A stretch of DNA of 64,000 bases from JAFLCM01 sp964510955 (GCA_964510955.1 CAZEDW010000010.1:1-64000), one strand, 5' to 3'; counted from the first letter of the stretch, positions 46,900-55,702 are shown. A program made the numbers and translations. The notes: a model not told the origin generated them from the letters alone.

Positions 46900-48660
46900 A
46901 TGAATGCCACCTCATCCCTGCTCGTCCTCCTCTCCGCGGCAAACTCGCTTGGGGCCACGCCCGAAGCGATCGAGTGGGTGAAGCACAACGCCGTTCCGCT
47001 CGCCACCGTCGAGGCCGGCCACGGATTCAACGACCTCGCGGCCTTCGGCAAGATCGTTGGAGAGGCCCGCATCGTCTCGCTCGGCGAGCCGACGCACGGT
47101 ACCCGCGAGGCCTTCCAGCTCAAGCACCGCCTCATCGAATACCTCGCGTCTGAGAAGGGCTTCACCATTTTCTCCATCGAAGCCAACATGCCCGAGGCGT
47201 ACCGCCTCAACGCGTATGTGGCGGGCGGGGAAGGAGACCCGAACGAGCTGATCGCCGGGATGTACTTCTGGACCTGGAACACCGAGGAAGTGCTCGACAT
47301 GGTGCAATGGATGCGCCGGTACAACGCCGAACATCCGGGCAGGCCCAAGGTCCAGTTCACCGGGTTCGACATGCAGACGTCCGACGTGGCGGCCAAGATC
47401 GCGCTGGAGTTCATCCAGAAACACGCGCCCGACCTCGCGGAGAGCGCCCGCCCGGCCCTCGAAAACGTCGCGAAGATGCGAACGTCTCCGGGTGCCGGTG
47501 CGTTCGGCGTCGCCACGGGCTCGTTTCCGGCGGACGCCGTGAAGGGCAAGAAGCTCACCTTTGCCGGCTGGGTCCGTACCGACAACCTCACCGACGGCTG
47601 GGCGGGCCTCTGGTGGCGTGCCGACGGTCCGAAAAACGAGGTCCTGGCCTTCAACAACATGCAGCAGACCGGGCCCAAAGGCACGACCGATTGGACCCGT
47701 TACGAGTTCAGCCTCAACATCCCCGAGCAAACGACCAACATCAACTTCGGCGTCATTATGCCCGGCAGCGGCACGGCGTGGTTCGACGACCTCGAAGTGC
47801 TCATCGACGGCAAGCCCTACGTCGATCCCGAGAAGTTCTCCTTCGACTTCGAGAACGACAACGTCCGTTACCTCCGCGGCATGGCCCCCGGCTACGAAGT
47901 CAAACGGGTTCAGGAGCAGCCCCACGCCGGGACCACGTGTCTCCGTCTCAGGAGCGTTTCCGACGGCCCTGCCATCGACCCTGATGCGGTTGAGGCAGCC
48001 GCCAAGAGCCTTGTTGAAACGCTGAATTCGCGCCGCGACGGCCTGATCAAGTCCTCCTCTGAGCGCGAGGCCGATTGGGCCATCCAGAACGCTCGCGTGG
48101 TCGCCCAGTGCGCGACCATGACCAAGGCCGGGATGAGCGGCGGCGCGCTCCGCGATGTCTCGATGGCCGACAACGTCTCTTGGATTCTCGAGCACAACCC
48201 CGGGGCCAAAGTCGTCCTGTGGGCCCACAACGGCCACGTCTCCCAGACGCTCCACCACCCATGGGGGCAGCGTTTCATGGGCAGCCACCTGGTTGAGAAG
48301 TTCCCCGGCCAAATCGTCGCGGTGGGGTTCGCGACCGGTTCGGGAAGCTACACCGCGGTGGGTGCGGATTCCGGGAAGCTCGGGTCGGACCACAAACTCG
48401 CCGACCCGCCCCGGGACAGCATCGAGGCCGCCCTCCATGAGTCGGGGGTCCAGCAACTGCTCCTGGATATCCGTTCGGCCAAGGCCGACGATCCGGCGAC
48501 GGCGTGGCTCGTTGAGCCCCGCCCCATGAGGAGCATCGGCGCCGTGGCGATGGACCAGCAGTTTTTCACCGCTTCCACCACCGAGCAGTTCGACGTGCTG
48601 GCCTACATCGATCAGACGACAGCGTCGCGCCCGCTCTCGAAGAAGCAGCCGGCACCCTGA
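46900..48660 (+). CDS. Erythromycin-esterase-like protein with inserted beta domain
   Basis: A 586-residue exported protein (signal MNATSSLLVLLSAANSLGA) of the erythromycin esterase family (PF05139). It shows GEPTHGTREAFQLKHRLIEY (with the key Glu/His), FSIEANMPEAYRLNAYV, RDVSMADNVSWILEH and VVLWAHNGHVSQT. Roughly residues 200-330 are an insertion of beta-strand character (LTFAGWVRTDNLTDGWAGLW, TDWTRYEFSLNIPEQTTNIN, GTAWFDDLEVLIDG) that looks like a carbohydrate-binding jelly-roll. Family members are mostly uncharacterised hydrolases; macrolide resistance should not be assumed. The start has no strong SD. The gene stands alone between gatB and the ketosynthase operon. Confidence 0.82.
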   Translation: MNATSSLLVLLSAANSLGATPEAIEWVKHNAVPLATVEAGHGFNDLAAFGKIVGEARIVSLGEPTHGTREAFQLKHRLIEYLASEKGFTIFSIEANMPEAYRLNAYVAGGEGDPNELIAGMYFWTWNTEEVLDMVQWMRRYNAEHPGRPKVQFTGFDMQTSDVAAKIALEFIQKHAPDLAESARPALENVAKMRTSPGAGAFGVATGSFPADAVKGKKLTFAGWVRTDNLTDGWAGLWWRADGPKNEVLAFNNMQQTGPKGTTDWTRYEFSLNIPEQTTNINFGVIMPGSGTAWFDDLEVLIDGKPYVDPEKFSFDFENDNVRYLRGMAPGYEVKRVQEQPHAGTTCLRLRSVSDGPAIDPDAVEAAAKSLVETLNSRRDGLIKSSSEREADWAIQNARVVAQCATMTKAGMSGGALRDVSMADNVSWILEHNPGAKVVLWAHNGHVSQTLHHPWGQRFMGSHLVEKFPGQIVAVGFATGSGSYTAVGADSGKLGSDHKLADPPRDSIEAALHESGVQQLLLDIRSAKADDPATAWLVEPRPMRSIGAVAMDQQFFTASTTEQFDVLAYIDQTTASRPLSKKQPAP

Positions 48661-48707
48661 AGCGCTCCTGTTTGGTCGCCCGAGCCATCCCCCTACACTT
48701 CGCCCCC

Positions 48708-50111
48708 ATGTCACGGCGCGTCGTCATCACGGGCCTCGGTGTCGTGTCCGGCTACGGTGCCGGCTCGGCCGCCCTGTGGGACGGGCTGCTCGCCGGGCGC
48801 TCGGCTATCAAGCGCATCAGCCTCTTCGATCCCTCGGGCTTCGCGTCCCAGGCCGGCGCCGAGGCCACCGGGTTCTCCGCCAGAGAGCACGTCCCCAAGA
48901 ACTACCGCAAGGCGCTGAAGGTAATGGCGCGCGACACCGAGCTGGCGGTGGCGTGCGCCAAGTTCGCGGTCGAGGATGCCGGCCTGATCACCAAGGCCGT
49001 GCTGCCCGAGGACGCTCCCGAAGGCCCCGGGACGACGTATGCCCCGCCCCGGGTGGGCTGCCAGATCGGAGCCGGTCTGATCGCCGCCGAGGTGCCCGAA
49101 CTCGCCGCCGCCATGGCCACCGCCGTGGACGGCTCCACCGGCGTGCAGGCGGCGGGGGGCTTCAGCTATGCCAAGTGGGGCGCCGGCGGCATGGAGAATC
49201 TCACGCCGCTGTGGCTGCTCAAGTATCTCCCCAACATGCTCGCCTGCCACGTCACCATCCTGCACGACGCGCGCGGCCCGTCCAACACCATCACCTGCTC
49301 CGAGGCGAGCGGGCTTCTTTCACTGGGTGAGTCCGTGCGCGTCATCCAGCGCGGCGCCGCCGACGCCTGTTTCTCGGGCTCGTGCGAGAGCAAGCTCAAC
49401 CACATGGGCCTGCTCCGCATGGAGTTCTCCGGGCGGACGGCCCCGGTCTCGGGTGACGCCGCTCCCGAGGGCTGGCGCGCCGTCCGACCCTACGACCCCG
49501 GCGCGAAGGGCGGCGTGATCGGCGAGGGAGGCGGCATCGTCATGCTCGAGGCGCTCGAGACCGCGCGGGGGCGCGGGGCGAAGATCAAGGCCGAGGTGCT
49601 CGGCTTCGGCGCCGGACTCGCCCCGGTGCTCACGGATCCCCGGTCGCCGGAGGGCCTGCGTTATGCCATCGAGAACGCGCTCGACGACGCGGGCGTGAAG
49701 CCCGATGAAATCGACGCGGTCATTCCGCAGGGTGCGGGTGTGCCCGACGCCGACGCGGCCGAGGCCGACGCGTTCCGCGCCGTGTTCGGCGCGCGCCTGA
49801 AGGACATCCCGCTGGTCACGCTGTCCCCTTTCATCGGCGAGTGCGTCGCCGGGTCGGGCGGCCTCGCCGTGGCAGTGGGCGCGCTCGCCGTCGCCCACCA
49901 GACGCTCCCCGCCCGTCTCCACGCCGGCCAATGCCCCGGCGATCTTCAGGCCGGCCCGGCCGCGGCGCGTGACGCTCGGCTCAGGCGGGTCCTCGTCTGC
50001 ACCAGTTCTCTCGGCGGGCAGTGCGCCGCCATGGTCATCGCCCCCGGAACCCCCGGAACCCCCGGAACCCCCGGAACCCCCGGAACCCCCGGAACCCCCG
50101 CTCCGAACTAG
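48708..50111 (+). CDS. Ketosynthase-like subunit lacking catalytic residues (KS-beta/CLF-like)
   Basis: A 467-residue thiolase-fold protein (VVITGLGVVSGYGAGSAALW) of the FabF/KAS II type. By alignment with FabF the nucleophile Cys is replaced: the strand reads GPSNTITCSEASG and Glu199 falls where the Cys of TACASG should be. The two histidines are also missing: PQGAGVPDAD (Gln for the His of AHGTGT) and SPFIGECVAGSGG (Glu for the His of KSMTGH). So it cannot be a normal condensing enzyme; it resembles a chain-length factor or KS-beta. A gene for an intact ketosynthase lies two genes downstream in the same operon. The C-terminus ends in six GTP repeats. The start is ATG 48708. Confidence 0.85.
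   Translation: MSRRVVITGLGVVSGYGAGSAALWDGLLAGRSAIKRISLFDPSGFASQAGAEATGFSAREHVPKNYRKALKVMARDTELAVACAKFAVEDAGLITKAVLPEDAPEGPGTTYAPPRVGCQIGAGLIAAEVPELAAAMATAVDGSTGVQAAGGFSYAKWGAGGMENLTPLWLLKYLPNMLACHVTILHDARGPSNTITCSEASGLLSLGESVRVIQRGAADACFSGSCESKLNHMGLLRMEFSGRTAPVSGDAAPEGWRAVRPYDPGAKGGVIGEGGGIVMLEALETARGRGAKIKAEVLGFGAGLAPVLTDPRSPEGLRYAIENALDDAGVKPDEIDAVIPQGAGVPDADAAEADAFRAVFGARLKDIPLVTLSPFIGECVAGSGGLAVAVGALAVAHQTLPARLHAGQCPGDLQAGPAAARDARLRRVLVCTSSLGGQCAAMVIAPGTPGTPGTPGTPGTPGTPAPN
50041..50100 (+). repeat. 9-bp tandem repeat at the 3' end of the KS-beta-like gene
   Basis: Six perfect GGAACCCCC units (GGAAC at 50046, 50055, 50064, 50073, 50082 and 50091). They encode Gly-Thr-Pro repeats at the protein's C-terminus. 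Because the unit is a multiple of three, length changes would not shift the frame. Confidence 0.9.
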
Positions 50112-50154
50112 GCTCAGCATCTTTTCTACACCCTCTTTGCCGGAGACCGTTTCC

Positions 50155-50685
50155 ATGTACCCCTCTTCCTCTTCCACGTCCACCCACCAGCCCAGAAACG
50201 CCGGCCAGTCCGGGCCTCGCCCGGTCCTGAAGGACGAAGACCTCGACCCGGCGCTCTCGGAGGTCAGCCGCAAGGTCATCGGCTCGGCGATCGAGATTCA
50301 CCGCACGCTTGGGCCCGGCTTTGACAAGAGCGTCTACGACAACGCCCTGGCCATCGAGCTGCGCGAGCAGAACGTCAAGTTCGCTCAGAACCACGAGTTC
50401 CCCGTGATGTACAAGGGCCAGCGCGTCGGCGGGCACAAGGTCAGTTTCTACGTCGACGACCGCTTCGTCGTCCAGACCATGGCCGACAACCGCGAGATCA
50501 GCGGCTTCGACCGCGACCAGCTCCGCACGGCTCTGAAGCGCTCGGACCTTGAGCTGGGCCTCATCATCAACTTCGACCGACGCCGCCTCACCGACGGCCT
50601 GGTCCGCGTCATCAACCCCGACAAGCTCGATTCGCTCCGCGGCGCCCCCGGGAGCAGGGCCGCCGAGTCCGGTTCCATGGCATGA
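50155..50685 (+). CDS. GxxExxY-type PD-(D/E)XK-like protein
   Basis: A 176-residue protein of the GxxExxY family (TIGR04256), a small restriction-endonuclease-fold protein. It shows IGSAIEIHRTLGPGFDKSVY and DNALAIELREQNVKF, where Asp-Lys replaces the usual Glu of GxxExxY, then VVQTMADNREISGFDRDQLR and the C-terminal LGLIINFDRRRL. Function is unknown in all organisms. It sits inside the ketosynthase operon: 43 bases after the KS-beta-like gene, and its TGA overlaps the ATG of the intact ketosynthase (ATGA). The N-terminal 20 residues are a Ser/Thr-rich leader. The co-translated position inside a fatty-acid/polyketide-type operon is unusual. Confidence 0.8.
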   Translation: MYPSSSSTSTHQPRNAGQSGPRPVLKDEDLDPALSEVSRKVIGSAIEIHRTLGPGFDKSVYDNALAIELREQNVKFAQNHEFPVMYKGQRVGGHKVSFYVDDRFVVQTMADNREISGFDRDQLRTALKRSDLELGLIINFDRRRLTDGLVRVINPDKLDSLRGAPGSRAAESGSMA

Positions 50686-52061
50686 CCACCACAGGCGGAC
50701 AACGCGTCGTCATCACCGGCATGGGGTGGGTTACACCCCTGGGCCATGACATCGACCGGACGTGGCAGCGCCTTCTCAAGGGCGACTCCGCCGTCGGGCC
50801 GGTGACGCGCTACCCCGCCGGCAGGTTCGCCACCAACTTCGCCGCGGAGGTGCGTGACTTCTCGCTGGGGCGCTTCCTCGCCGAGACAGCCCCGCACGCG
50901 GGGGCGCACCTGAACTCTCAGTTCGCCCTCGCCGCCGCGTCGGGCGCGTGGAAACAGGCGGGGCTGGGCGACATGAGCGCGCCGGGTGGAAAGAAGGCGG
51001 AAGCCTCCGGCGTGAAGCCGCGCCGCGCCGGCGTGTACCTCGGCTCGGGCGAGGGTGTGCCGGACTTCGAGGCTTTCGCCGCGGCGAACATCGGCTCGTG
51101 GGACGGCGCCTCGCGTACCACCAACGCGCCGAAGTGGAGCGCCATCGCCCACGAGAAGATGCGGGCACGAACCGAGCGCGAGCAGGAGCCGCACATGGCC
51201 ATCGCGCACCTCGCCGGGGCGTTCGGTCTGCGTGGGCCCGCGTTCAACTGCATGACCGCCTGCGCCGCCAGCACCCAGGCCATCGGCGAGGCGTTCGAGC
51301 TGATCCGGCGCGGCGACGCCGACCTCATGCTCGCCGGCGGCACCCACACCATGATCCACCCGCTGGGCATGACCGGGTTCATCCGCCTGACCGCGATGAG
51401 CCGGCGGTGCGACGACCCGGTGCACGCGTCGCGCCCTTTCGACGCCACCCGCGACGGCTTCGTCATGGGCGAGGGCGCCGCGGTGCTGGTGCTTGAGTCG
51501 CTGGAGCAGGCACGCCGGCGCGGCGCCCAGCCGCTCGCCGAGGTGGTGGGCTTCGGCTCCACCGCCGACGCCTACCGCATCACCGACATCCAGCCCGACG
51601 GCGAGGGCGGGCGCAGCGCCATGGCCGCCAGCCTGGCGCAGGCCGGCATCGACCCGCGGGCGACCGACGACGCCGGGCGACCGCTCGTGCACTACATCAG
51701 CGCCCACGGCACCGGCACGAAGGAAAACGACTCCATCGAGACCAAGGCGGTCAAGGCCGTCTTCGGCCCGCTCGCCCCCAAGGTGCCGTTCAGCTCCGTC
51801 AAGAGCATGATGGGGCACCTCATCCAGGCAGCCGGCGCGATGGAGCTGATCACCTGCGTGCAGGCGATCAAGACGGGATGGCTGCCGCCAACGGTCAATC
51901 TGGGCACACCCGACCCGGCGTGCGACCTGGACCACATCCCCAACGCGGCCCGCGACTGCCGGGCTGAATCCGGGGGGGGCGGCGTGGACGTGTGCATGAG
52001 CAACAGCTTCGGCTTCGGCGGTCAGAACGACACCATCACCGTCAAGAGGTTCAGGGCGTGA
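50682..52061 (+). CDS. Beta-ketoacyl-ACP synthase, KAS II type (KS-alpha)
   Basis: A 459-residue condensing enzyme with a complete active site: Cys194 in NCMTACAASTQAIGEA, His342 in YISAHGTGTKENDSIE, Lys374 and His379 in SSVKSMMGHLIQAAGA. The N-terminal RVVITGMGWVTPLGHDIDRT and final NSFGFGGQNDTITVKR are typical FabF/KAS II. It elongates acyl-ACP with malonyl-ACP. The pairing with a catalytically dead partner encoded two genes upstream is the layout of type II polyketide synthase KS-alpha/KS-beta pairs. No acyl carrier protein, ketoreductase or malonyltransferase gene is in the window. ATG 50682 overlaps the previous stop. Confidence 0.9.
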   Translation: MTTTGGQRVVITGMGWVTPLGHDIDRTWQRLLKGDSAVGPVTRYPAGRFATNFAAEVRDFSLGRFLAETAPHAGAHLNSQFALAAASGAWKQAGLGDMSAPGGKKAEASGVKPRRAGVYLGSGEGVPDFEAFAAANIGSWDGASRTTNAPKWSAIAHEKMRARTEREQEPHMAIAHLAGAFGLRGPAFNCMTACAASTQAIGEAFELIRRGDADLMLAGGTHTMIHPLGMTGFIRLTAMSRRCDDPVHASRPFDATRDGFVMGEGAAVLVLESLEQARRRGAQPLAEVVGFGSTADAYRITDIQPDGEGGRSAMAASLAQAGIDPRATDDAGRPLVHYISAHGTGTKENDSIETKAVKAVFGPLAPKVPFSSVKSMMGHLIQAAGAMELITCVQAIKTGWLPPTVNLGTPDPACDLDHIPNAARDCRAESGGGGVDVCMSNSFGFGGQNDTITVKRFRA

Positions 52062-52705
52062 GCCGGTCGGCGGGAGCGTGGGCGCGCGTCCGCGTCCGGC
52101 TGACGCGCACGCTCATCGTCGTGATCGCGATGGTCAGCGTGCTGACGGCCGCCGGATGGATCGCCGCGCGAACGGCGCCGGGCTGGTACGCACCGCCTTT
52201 GATCGACGAACCGCTCCGCGAACTCGCCGAGGGCGTCGAGCGCAGGGTGTTGAGCGAGGTATCCGACGTGCACCCGTCGGGCCAGCCCTGGACGCTGACC
52301 GTGACCGACCGTGAGGCGTCCGCCTGGATGAACGTTCGCCTGGCCCTCTGGGCCGCCAACCAGCGCATCGATCTGCCCGAAGGTCTCGCCCGGTGGTGCG
52401 CCCGCTTTGAAGGCGGCTGGGCGCGGCTGGGCGCGGCGTGGAGCGGCGCCGAACGGGAGTGGGTCGTCTCGGCGATGATCGGCGACAGCCCGGCGGCGGG
52501 CCCGACCGCGCTGAAACTGGGGCTGCTGCCCGTGCCGCGGTGGGTCGCGGGCCGCTTCGGCACACCACCAGACGGGCGGGCGGTGCCGCGCTTCGGGCTG
52601 GGCGACGGGCGCCATGTCCGCGTGGAGCGGCTGGCGGCGAGCGAAGGGAGCCTGACGGTGACCCTTGTCACCGAGGCGGCGGCGCCGGCGTCGGTGCGGC
52701 GCTAA
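52058..52705 (+). CDS. Membrane-anchored protein coupled to the ketosynthase
   Basis: A 215-residue protein with one N-terminal transmembrane segment (TLIVVIAMVSVLTAAGWIAA) and a soluble domain outside. The motif WTLTVTDREASAWMNVRL is reminiscent of YpmS-like (DUF2140) or LolA-like ligand-binding proteins, which carry an LTxxElN-type turn; I would not name it on this basis. The GTG at 52058 overlaps the TGA of the ketosynthase gene (GTGA), so it is co-translated with it and probably acts in the same pathway, for instance as a periplasmic lipid-handling component. No homologue can be named from the sequence alone. Confidence 0.6.
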   Translation: MSRSAGAWARVRVRLTRTLIVVIAMVSVLTAAGWIAARTAPGWYAPPLIDEPLRELAEGVERRVLSEVSDVHPSGQPWTLTVTDREASAWMNVRLALWAANQRIDLPEGLARWCARFEGGWARLGAAWSGAEREWVVSAMIGDSPAAGPTALKLGLLPVPRWVAGRFGTPPDGRAVPRFGLGDGRHVRVERLAASEGSLTVTLVTEAAAPASVRR

Positions 52706-52736
52706 GCCTCGGCGCTGCGTGCGCCCCGCCGGCGCG

Positions 52737-53810
52737 TCAACGGCGCCGGCGAGTCAGCAATGGGGCGAGACCCGCGGCGCCGAACGCGATGACCGAGGGG
52801 GCCGGCACCGGGAGGAACGCGAGTTCGACGCCGCCGGCGATGCCGGTCTGGAAAGATGCGATCTCGCTGAGATCGGCGCCGCTGAACACTTTCACGAGTG
52901 AACCGGCGGTCCGCTGCACGGCCGGCAGTTCACCCACGATAATGTCGGCGACGCCATCGCCGCTCACGTCACCGGCCGCCACGCTCACCCCGCCGAAGTA
53001 GTTGGGATCGAAGGCGAAGAAGCTGCGGATCATCTGCCCGTTGGTGCCGTCGAACACGCGGATGTTGCCGTTGGCTCCAGCGCCGGGGCCGGTGATGATG
53101 TCGGCGACGCCGTCGCCGTTAAGGTCGCCGGTGGCGACCCTCACGCCGCCGGTGAAAGCGGGCGGGTAGGCCAGGGCGCTTCCGCCCAGGGAGCCGTCGG
53201 CGGCGAACTCACCGATGAATGCGGGGCCGCCCGGCCCGGTGCCGATGACGACGCGGGGCGCGCCGCCGGGGCCCATGTTGCCGAAGGCGACGCTGTTGCC
53301 GCCGGTGAAGCCGGGGGGGCCGGTGAAGAAATCGCCCAGCGGCTGCTCGTTCACGGGGTTGATGACCCGGATGCGCGGGCCGGTCTGCGCCGGGCTGCCG
53401 GCGCCGTCGCCCGGGCCGACGATGACGTCGGCGCGTCCGTCCCCGTTCAGGTCGCCTGCGGCGACGAAGACACCGCCGTGGAAGTCGGTGTCATACGCGA
53501 AGAACGAGTGCAGCGGGGCGTGGTCACGCCCGCTGAAGACTTTGACGTGGGGCCCCCCGCCGGGACCTGCGCCGGTGATGATGTCGGCGAGGCCGTCGCC
53601 GTTGACGTCGCCGGTGGCCACGCGGACACCGCCGCGGAACTCGGCTCCATACGCTTGAAAGAACCCCAACTGGTTGCCGCGGGCGTCGTAGTTGAAGACC
53701 GAGCCGTCGCCGTCGCGGGCGGCGGAGACAAGGATGTCGGCGCGAGCGGTTCCGGCGAGGGCGCCCAAAGCGCAGGCGGATACTCCAACGACGATGATGA
53801 GGCTCTTCAT
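52737..53810 (-). CDS. Secreted FG-GAP/VCBS repeat protein with PEP-CTERM-like tail
   Basis: A 357-residue exported protein (signal MKSLIIVVGVSACALGALAGTA). It contains about five FG-GAP-like integrin beta-propeller repeats with calcium motifs: ATGDVNGDGLADIITGAG, AAGDLNGDGRADVIVGPG, ATGDLNGDGVADIITGPG and AAGDVSGDGVADIIVGEL. The C-terminus VPAPSVIAFGAAGLAPLLTR plus four arginines is a PEP-CTERM-type sorting signal (PxP box, hydrophobic helix, basic end). Such proteins are exported and cleaved by exosortase. AGGAGAG upstream of ATG 53810 supports the start. It is divergent from the next dockerin-type gene. Confidence 0.85.
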   Translation of the reverse strand: MKSLIIVVGVSACALGALAGTARADILVSAARDGDGSVFNYDARGNQLGFFQAYGAEFRGGVRVATGDVNGDGLADIITGAGPGGGPHVKVFSGRDHAPLHSFFAYDTDFHGGVFVAAGDLNGDGRADVIVGPGDGAGSPAQTGPRIRVINPVNEQPLGDFFTGPPGFTGGNSVAFGNMGPGGAPRVVIGTGPGGPAFIGEFAADGSLGGSALAYPPAFTGGVRVATGDLNGDGVADIITGPGAGANGNIRVFDGTNGQMIRSFFAFDPNYFGGVSVAAGDVSGDGVADIIVGELPAVQRTAGSLVKVFSGADLSEIASFQTGIAGGVELAFLPVPAPSVIAFGAAGLAPLLTRRRR

Positions 53811-54144
53811 CTGTGACTCTCCTGTGCGGGAACGAGCTGGCAGGGCCCGCGGGGACGGCTCGCCGAAGTCAGTATGACTGGAGAGCGGGGCGGAATCCAG
53901 AAGCAAGTGAGGATTTCGGGCCGGAATTCGTGCGATGTTCGGCTTGCGAGCGGGGGAGACTGAGGGCAGGGCAATGACGGGGCGTCCCGCCCTGAATGGG
54001 GGCGCTGGGCGATGCGATGGGGCAGGGGCAGCGTGCGCAGGCCGATCTCCCACGGCCCCCGGGGACACGCGACGCCCCGACGTGAGCATGCATGCACTCC
54101 GCTCGCCGGGCGGCCTAAGCTGGTCGTCCAACGGAGGAGCACTC
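53811..54144. other. Divergent intergenic region (334 bases)
   Basis: It lies between the divergent FG-GAP and dockerin-type genes and should hold both promoters. Near the ends are the two ribosome binding sites (GGAGAG for the minus gene, GGAGGAGC for the plus gene). I see no ORF with coding character, no repeat and no clear -35/-10 pair. Confidence 0.6.
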
Positions 54145-54939
54145 ATGCACATCGGTCGATTTGTTCTGGCGTTTCTGGCTCTGTCGGCGGGCTGCCCGGC
54201 GCTCGGGGCCGATTCACCCGGGTTCTTCTACACCCAGGGCAGCGGCGCCTATCAGGGCGGGCCCGGGCCCGGCGGCGGCGGCGCTGGGGGCTATACCTTC
54301 GGCTGGCAGTTCACCCCCGCGACCAACATCACCGTTAACGCCCTGGGCGTGGCCGACACCTTCGCCCCGGGGTTCATCTTCAGCCACTCACTGTTCCTCT
54401 GGGACATTTCCGGCAACCTGCTCCGCACGGCGGTGGCGCCCGCCGGGCCCGACCCCGGCGGGACACTCGGAGCCAACGACTACCGGTACTACGCCGTCAC
54501 CCCGGTCCAACTGACCGCGGGGCAGTCGTATGTCATCGCGGTGGGTTTCCCCGCGACGGCGGGCCAGCTCGACCCGACGGATTTGTACTACGGCGTGTAC
54601 GCCGCGGCGAGTTATGGGTTTGACCCCCGCATTACGTGGGTAGGCGGGCGCGTCTCCGGGGCGCTCAACGCGTTCCCGACCGAGTTCAGGGGCACGGGCA
54701 GCGCGGGCCTGTCGACGATGGGAGCGTGCAACTTCCTGATCGCGCCCACGCCGCCGCCGTGCCCAGCAGACCTCAACGGCGACCGCGTGATCAACACCGG
54801 CGACCTCACCATCTTGCTGGCGCAGTTCGGCCAGACCGCCTCGCCGCCCGGCAGCGGCGCGGACATCAATGGCGATGGAGCCGTGAACACGGCGGACCTC
54901 ACGCTTCTGCTGGCGGCGTTTGGGCAGAGTTGCCCGTGA
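54145..54939 (+). CDS. Secreted protein with beta-sandwich domain and dockerin-like module
   Basis: A 264-residue protein with a signal peptide (MHIGRFVLAFLALSAGCPALG). Residues about 25-195 look like a DUF4082-type beta-sandwich with GWQFTPATNITVNALGVADT and FSHSLFLWDISGN. The last 60 residues form two calcium loops of the dockerin type (DLNGDRVINTGDLTILLAQF, DINGDGAVNTADLTLLLAAF), bracketed by Cys-Pro (PPPCPAD ... GQSCP). GGAGGAGC is upstream of ATG 54145. Its binding partner is unknown, since no cohesin domain is in the window. Confidence 0.82.
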   Translation: MHIGRFVLAFLALSAGCPALGADSPGFFYTQGSGAYQGGPGPGGGGAGGYTFGWQFTPATNITVNALGVADTFAPGFIFSHSLFLWDISGNLLRTAVAPAGPDPGGTLGANDYRYYAVTPVQLTAGQSYVIAVGFPATAGQLDPTDLYYGVYAAASYGFDPRITWVGGRVSGALNAFPTEFRGTGSAGLSTMGACNFLIAPTPPPCPADLNGDRVINTGDLTILLAQFGQTASPPGSGADINGDGAVNTADLTLLLAAFGQSCP

Positions 54940-55060
54940 GGGGGACTGCGAGAGGTTGACGGGACGAGGCGCCGTCCGGGCGGTGTCATCATTCCATGAG
55001 TTCGTCCGTGACACCCAGGTCTCCGATGGGGGGCACGCATGTTCGTACTATCCTGGTGCC

Positions 55061-55702
55061 ATGTTCAGCCGGGTGCTGTGTGATGAAGGGCTGAAGCTGG
55101 AACCCTGGAAGCTGTGGGGGCCGGCTCTCGGTGATTTGTGGAAGCACCACTGGGCCTTGCTGATTGGCATGCTGCTGGTGCTCCTGGTGGCGGCGGGGAT
55201 AGCGCAGGGCGAGACGAGCAAACGCAAGAAACGAGCCCGGCGGATTCGGGCCCAAGTTGCTTTTGCGGCGGCGGGGCGAGAGGAGCCGAGCGGTCGGGCC
55301 GCTCCAGGGGACTACGAGGCGGCGGTGGGACTGTTGACTCCCGCCGAGGCGGCGTTCCTGCCGGTGCTCAGAGCGGCGGTCCGAGCCGATCACCCCGATG
55401 GGCCGCGCGTCCTGGCGAAGGTGCGGCTGGCGGACATCGCGTCGCCGCCGAAAGATTCACCGACGTGGCTCGCGGACTTCAACAGGGTGGCATCGAAACA
55501 CGTGGACTTTGTGATCTGCGCGGGGGATCGGATGCTGCCGATGCGGGTGGTCGAGTTGGACGACTCGTCGCACGAGCGGGCGGACCGGCGGGGGCGCGAC
55601 GAGCTCGTGGACCTGGTTCTGAAGCGGGCGGGGATCCCGATCACGCATGTCCGGTGGCAGCGGAGCTACCGGGTGGAGGAAGTCCGGGGGATGCTGGTGT
55701 GA
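55061..55702 (+). CDS. DUF2726-type nuclease-fold protein with membrane anchor
   Basis: A 213-residue protein: a short N-terminus, one transmembrane segment (HWALLIGMLLVLLVAAGIAQ), a basic linker (KRKKRARRIRAQ) and a DUF2726 domain (about residues 95-200). The domain carries LTPAEAAFLPVLRAAV, FNRVASKHVDFVICA, MRVVELDDSSHE and GRDELVDLVLKRAGIP, the D...E.DD pattern of a PD-(D/E)XK-like fold. DUF2726 occurs alone or fused to DNA-binding domains; no function is known. ATG 55061 starts the anchored form. The last 110 bases are duplicated, in degenerate form, at 57402-57512. Confidence 0.78.
   Translation: MFSRVLCDEGLKLEPWKLWGPALGDLWKHHWALLIGMLLVLLVAAGIAQGETSKRKKRARRIRAQVAFAAAGREEPSGRAAPGDYEAAVGLLTPAEAAFLPVLRAAVRADHPDGPRVLAKVRLADIASPPKDSPTWLADFNRVASKHVDFVICAGDRMLPMRVVELDDSSHERADRRGRDELVDLVLKRAGIPITHVRWQRSYRVEEVRGMLV

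Noticed and set aside
46900..48660. Macrolide-resistance gene
   Set aside because: The family match is to erythromycin esterase-like proteins in general; the exported, insert-bearing form and the lack of resistance context give no reason to call resistance.
50041..50100. CRISPR-like or phase-variable repeat
   Set aside because: Units are contiguous 9-mers without spacers and in multiples of three, so neither a CRISPR array nor frameshift switching is possible.
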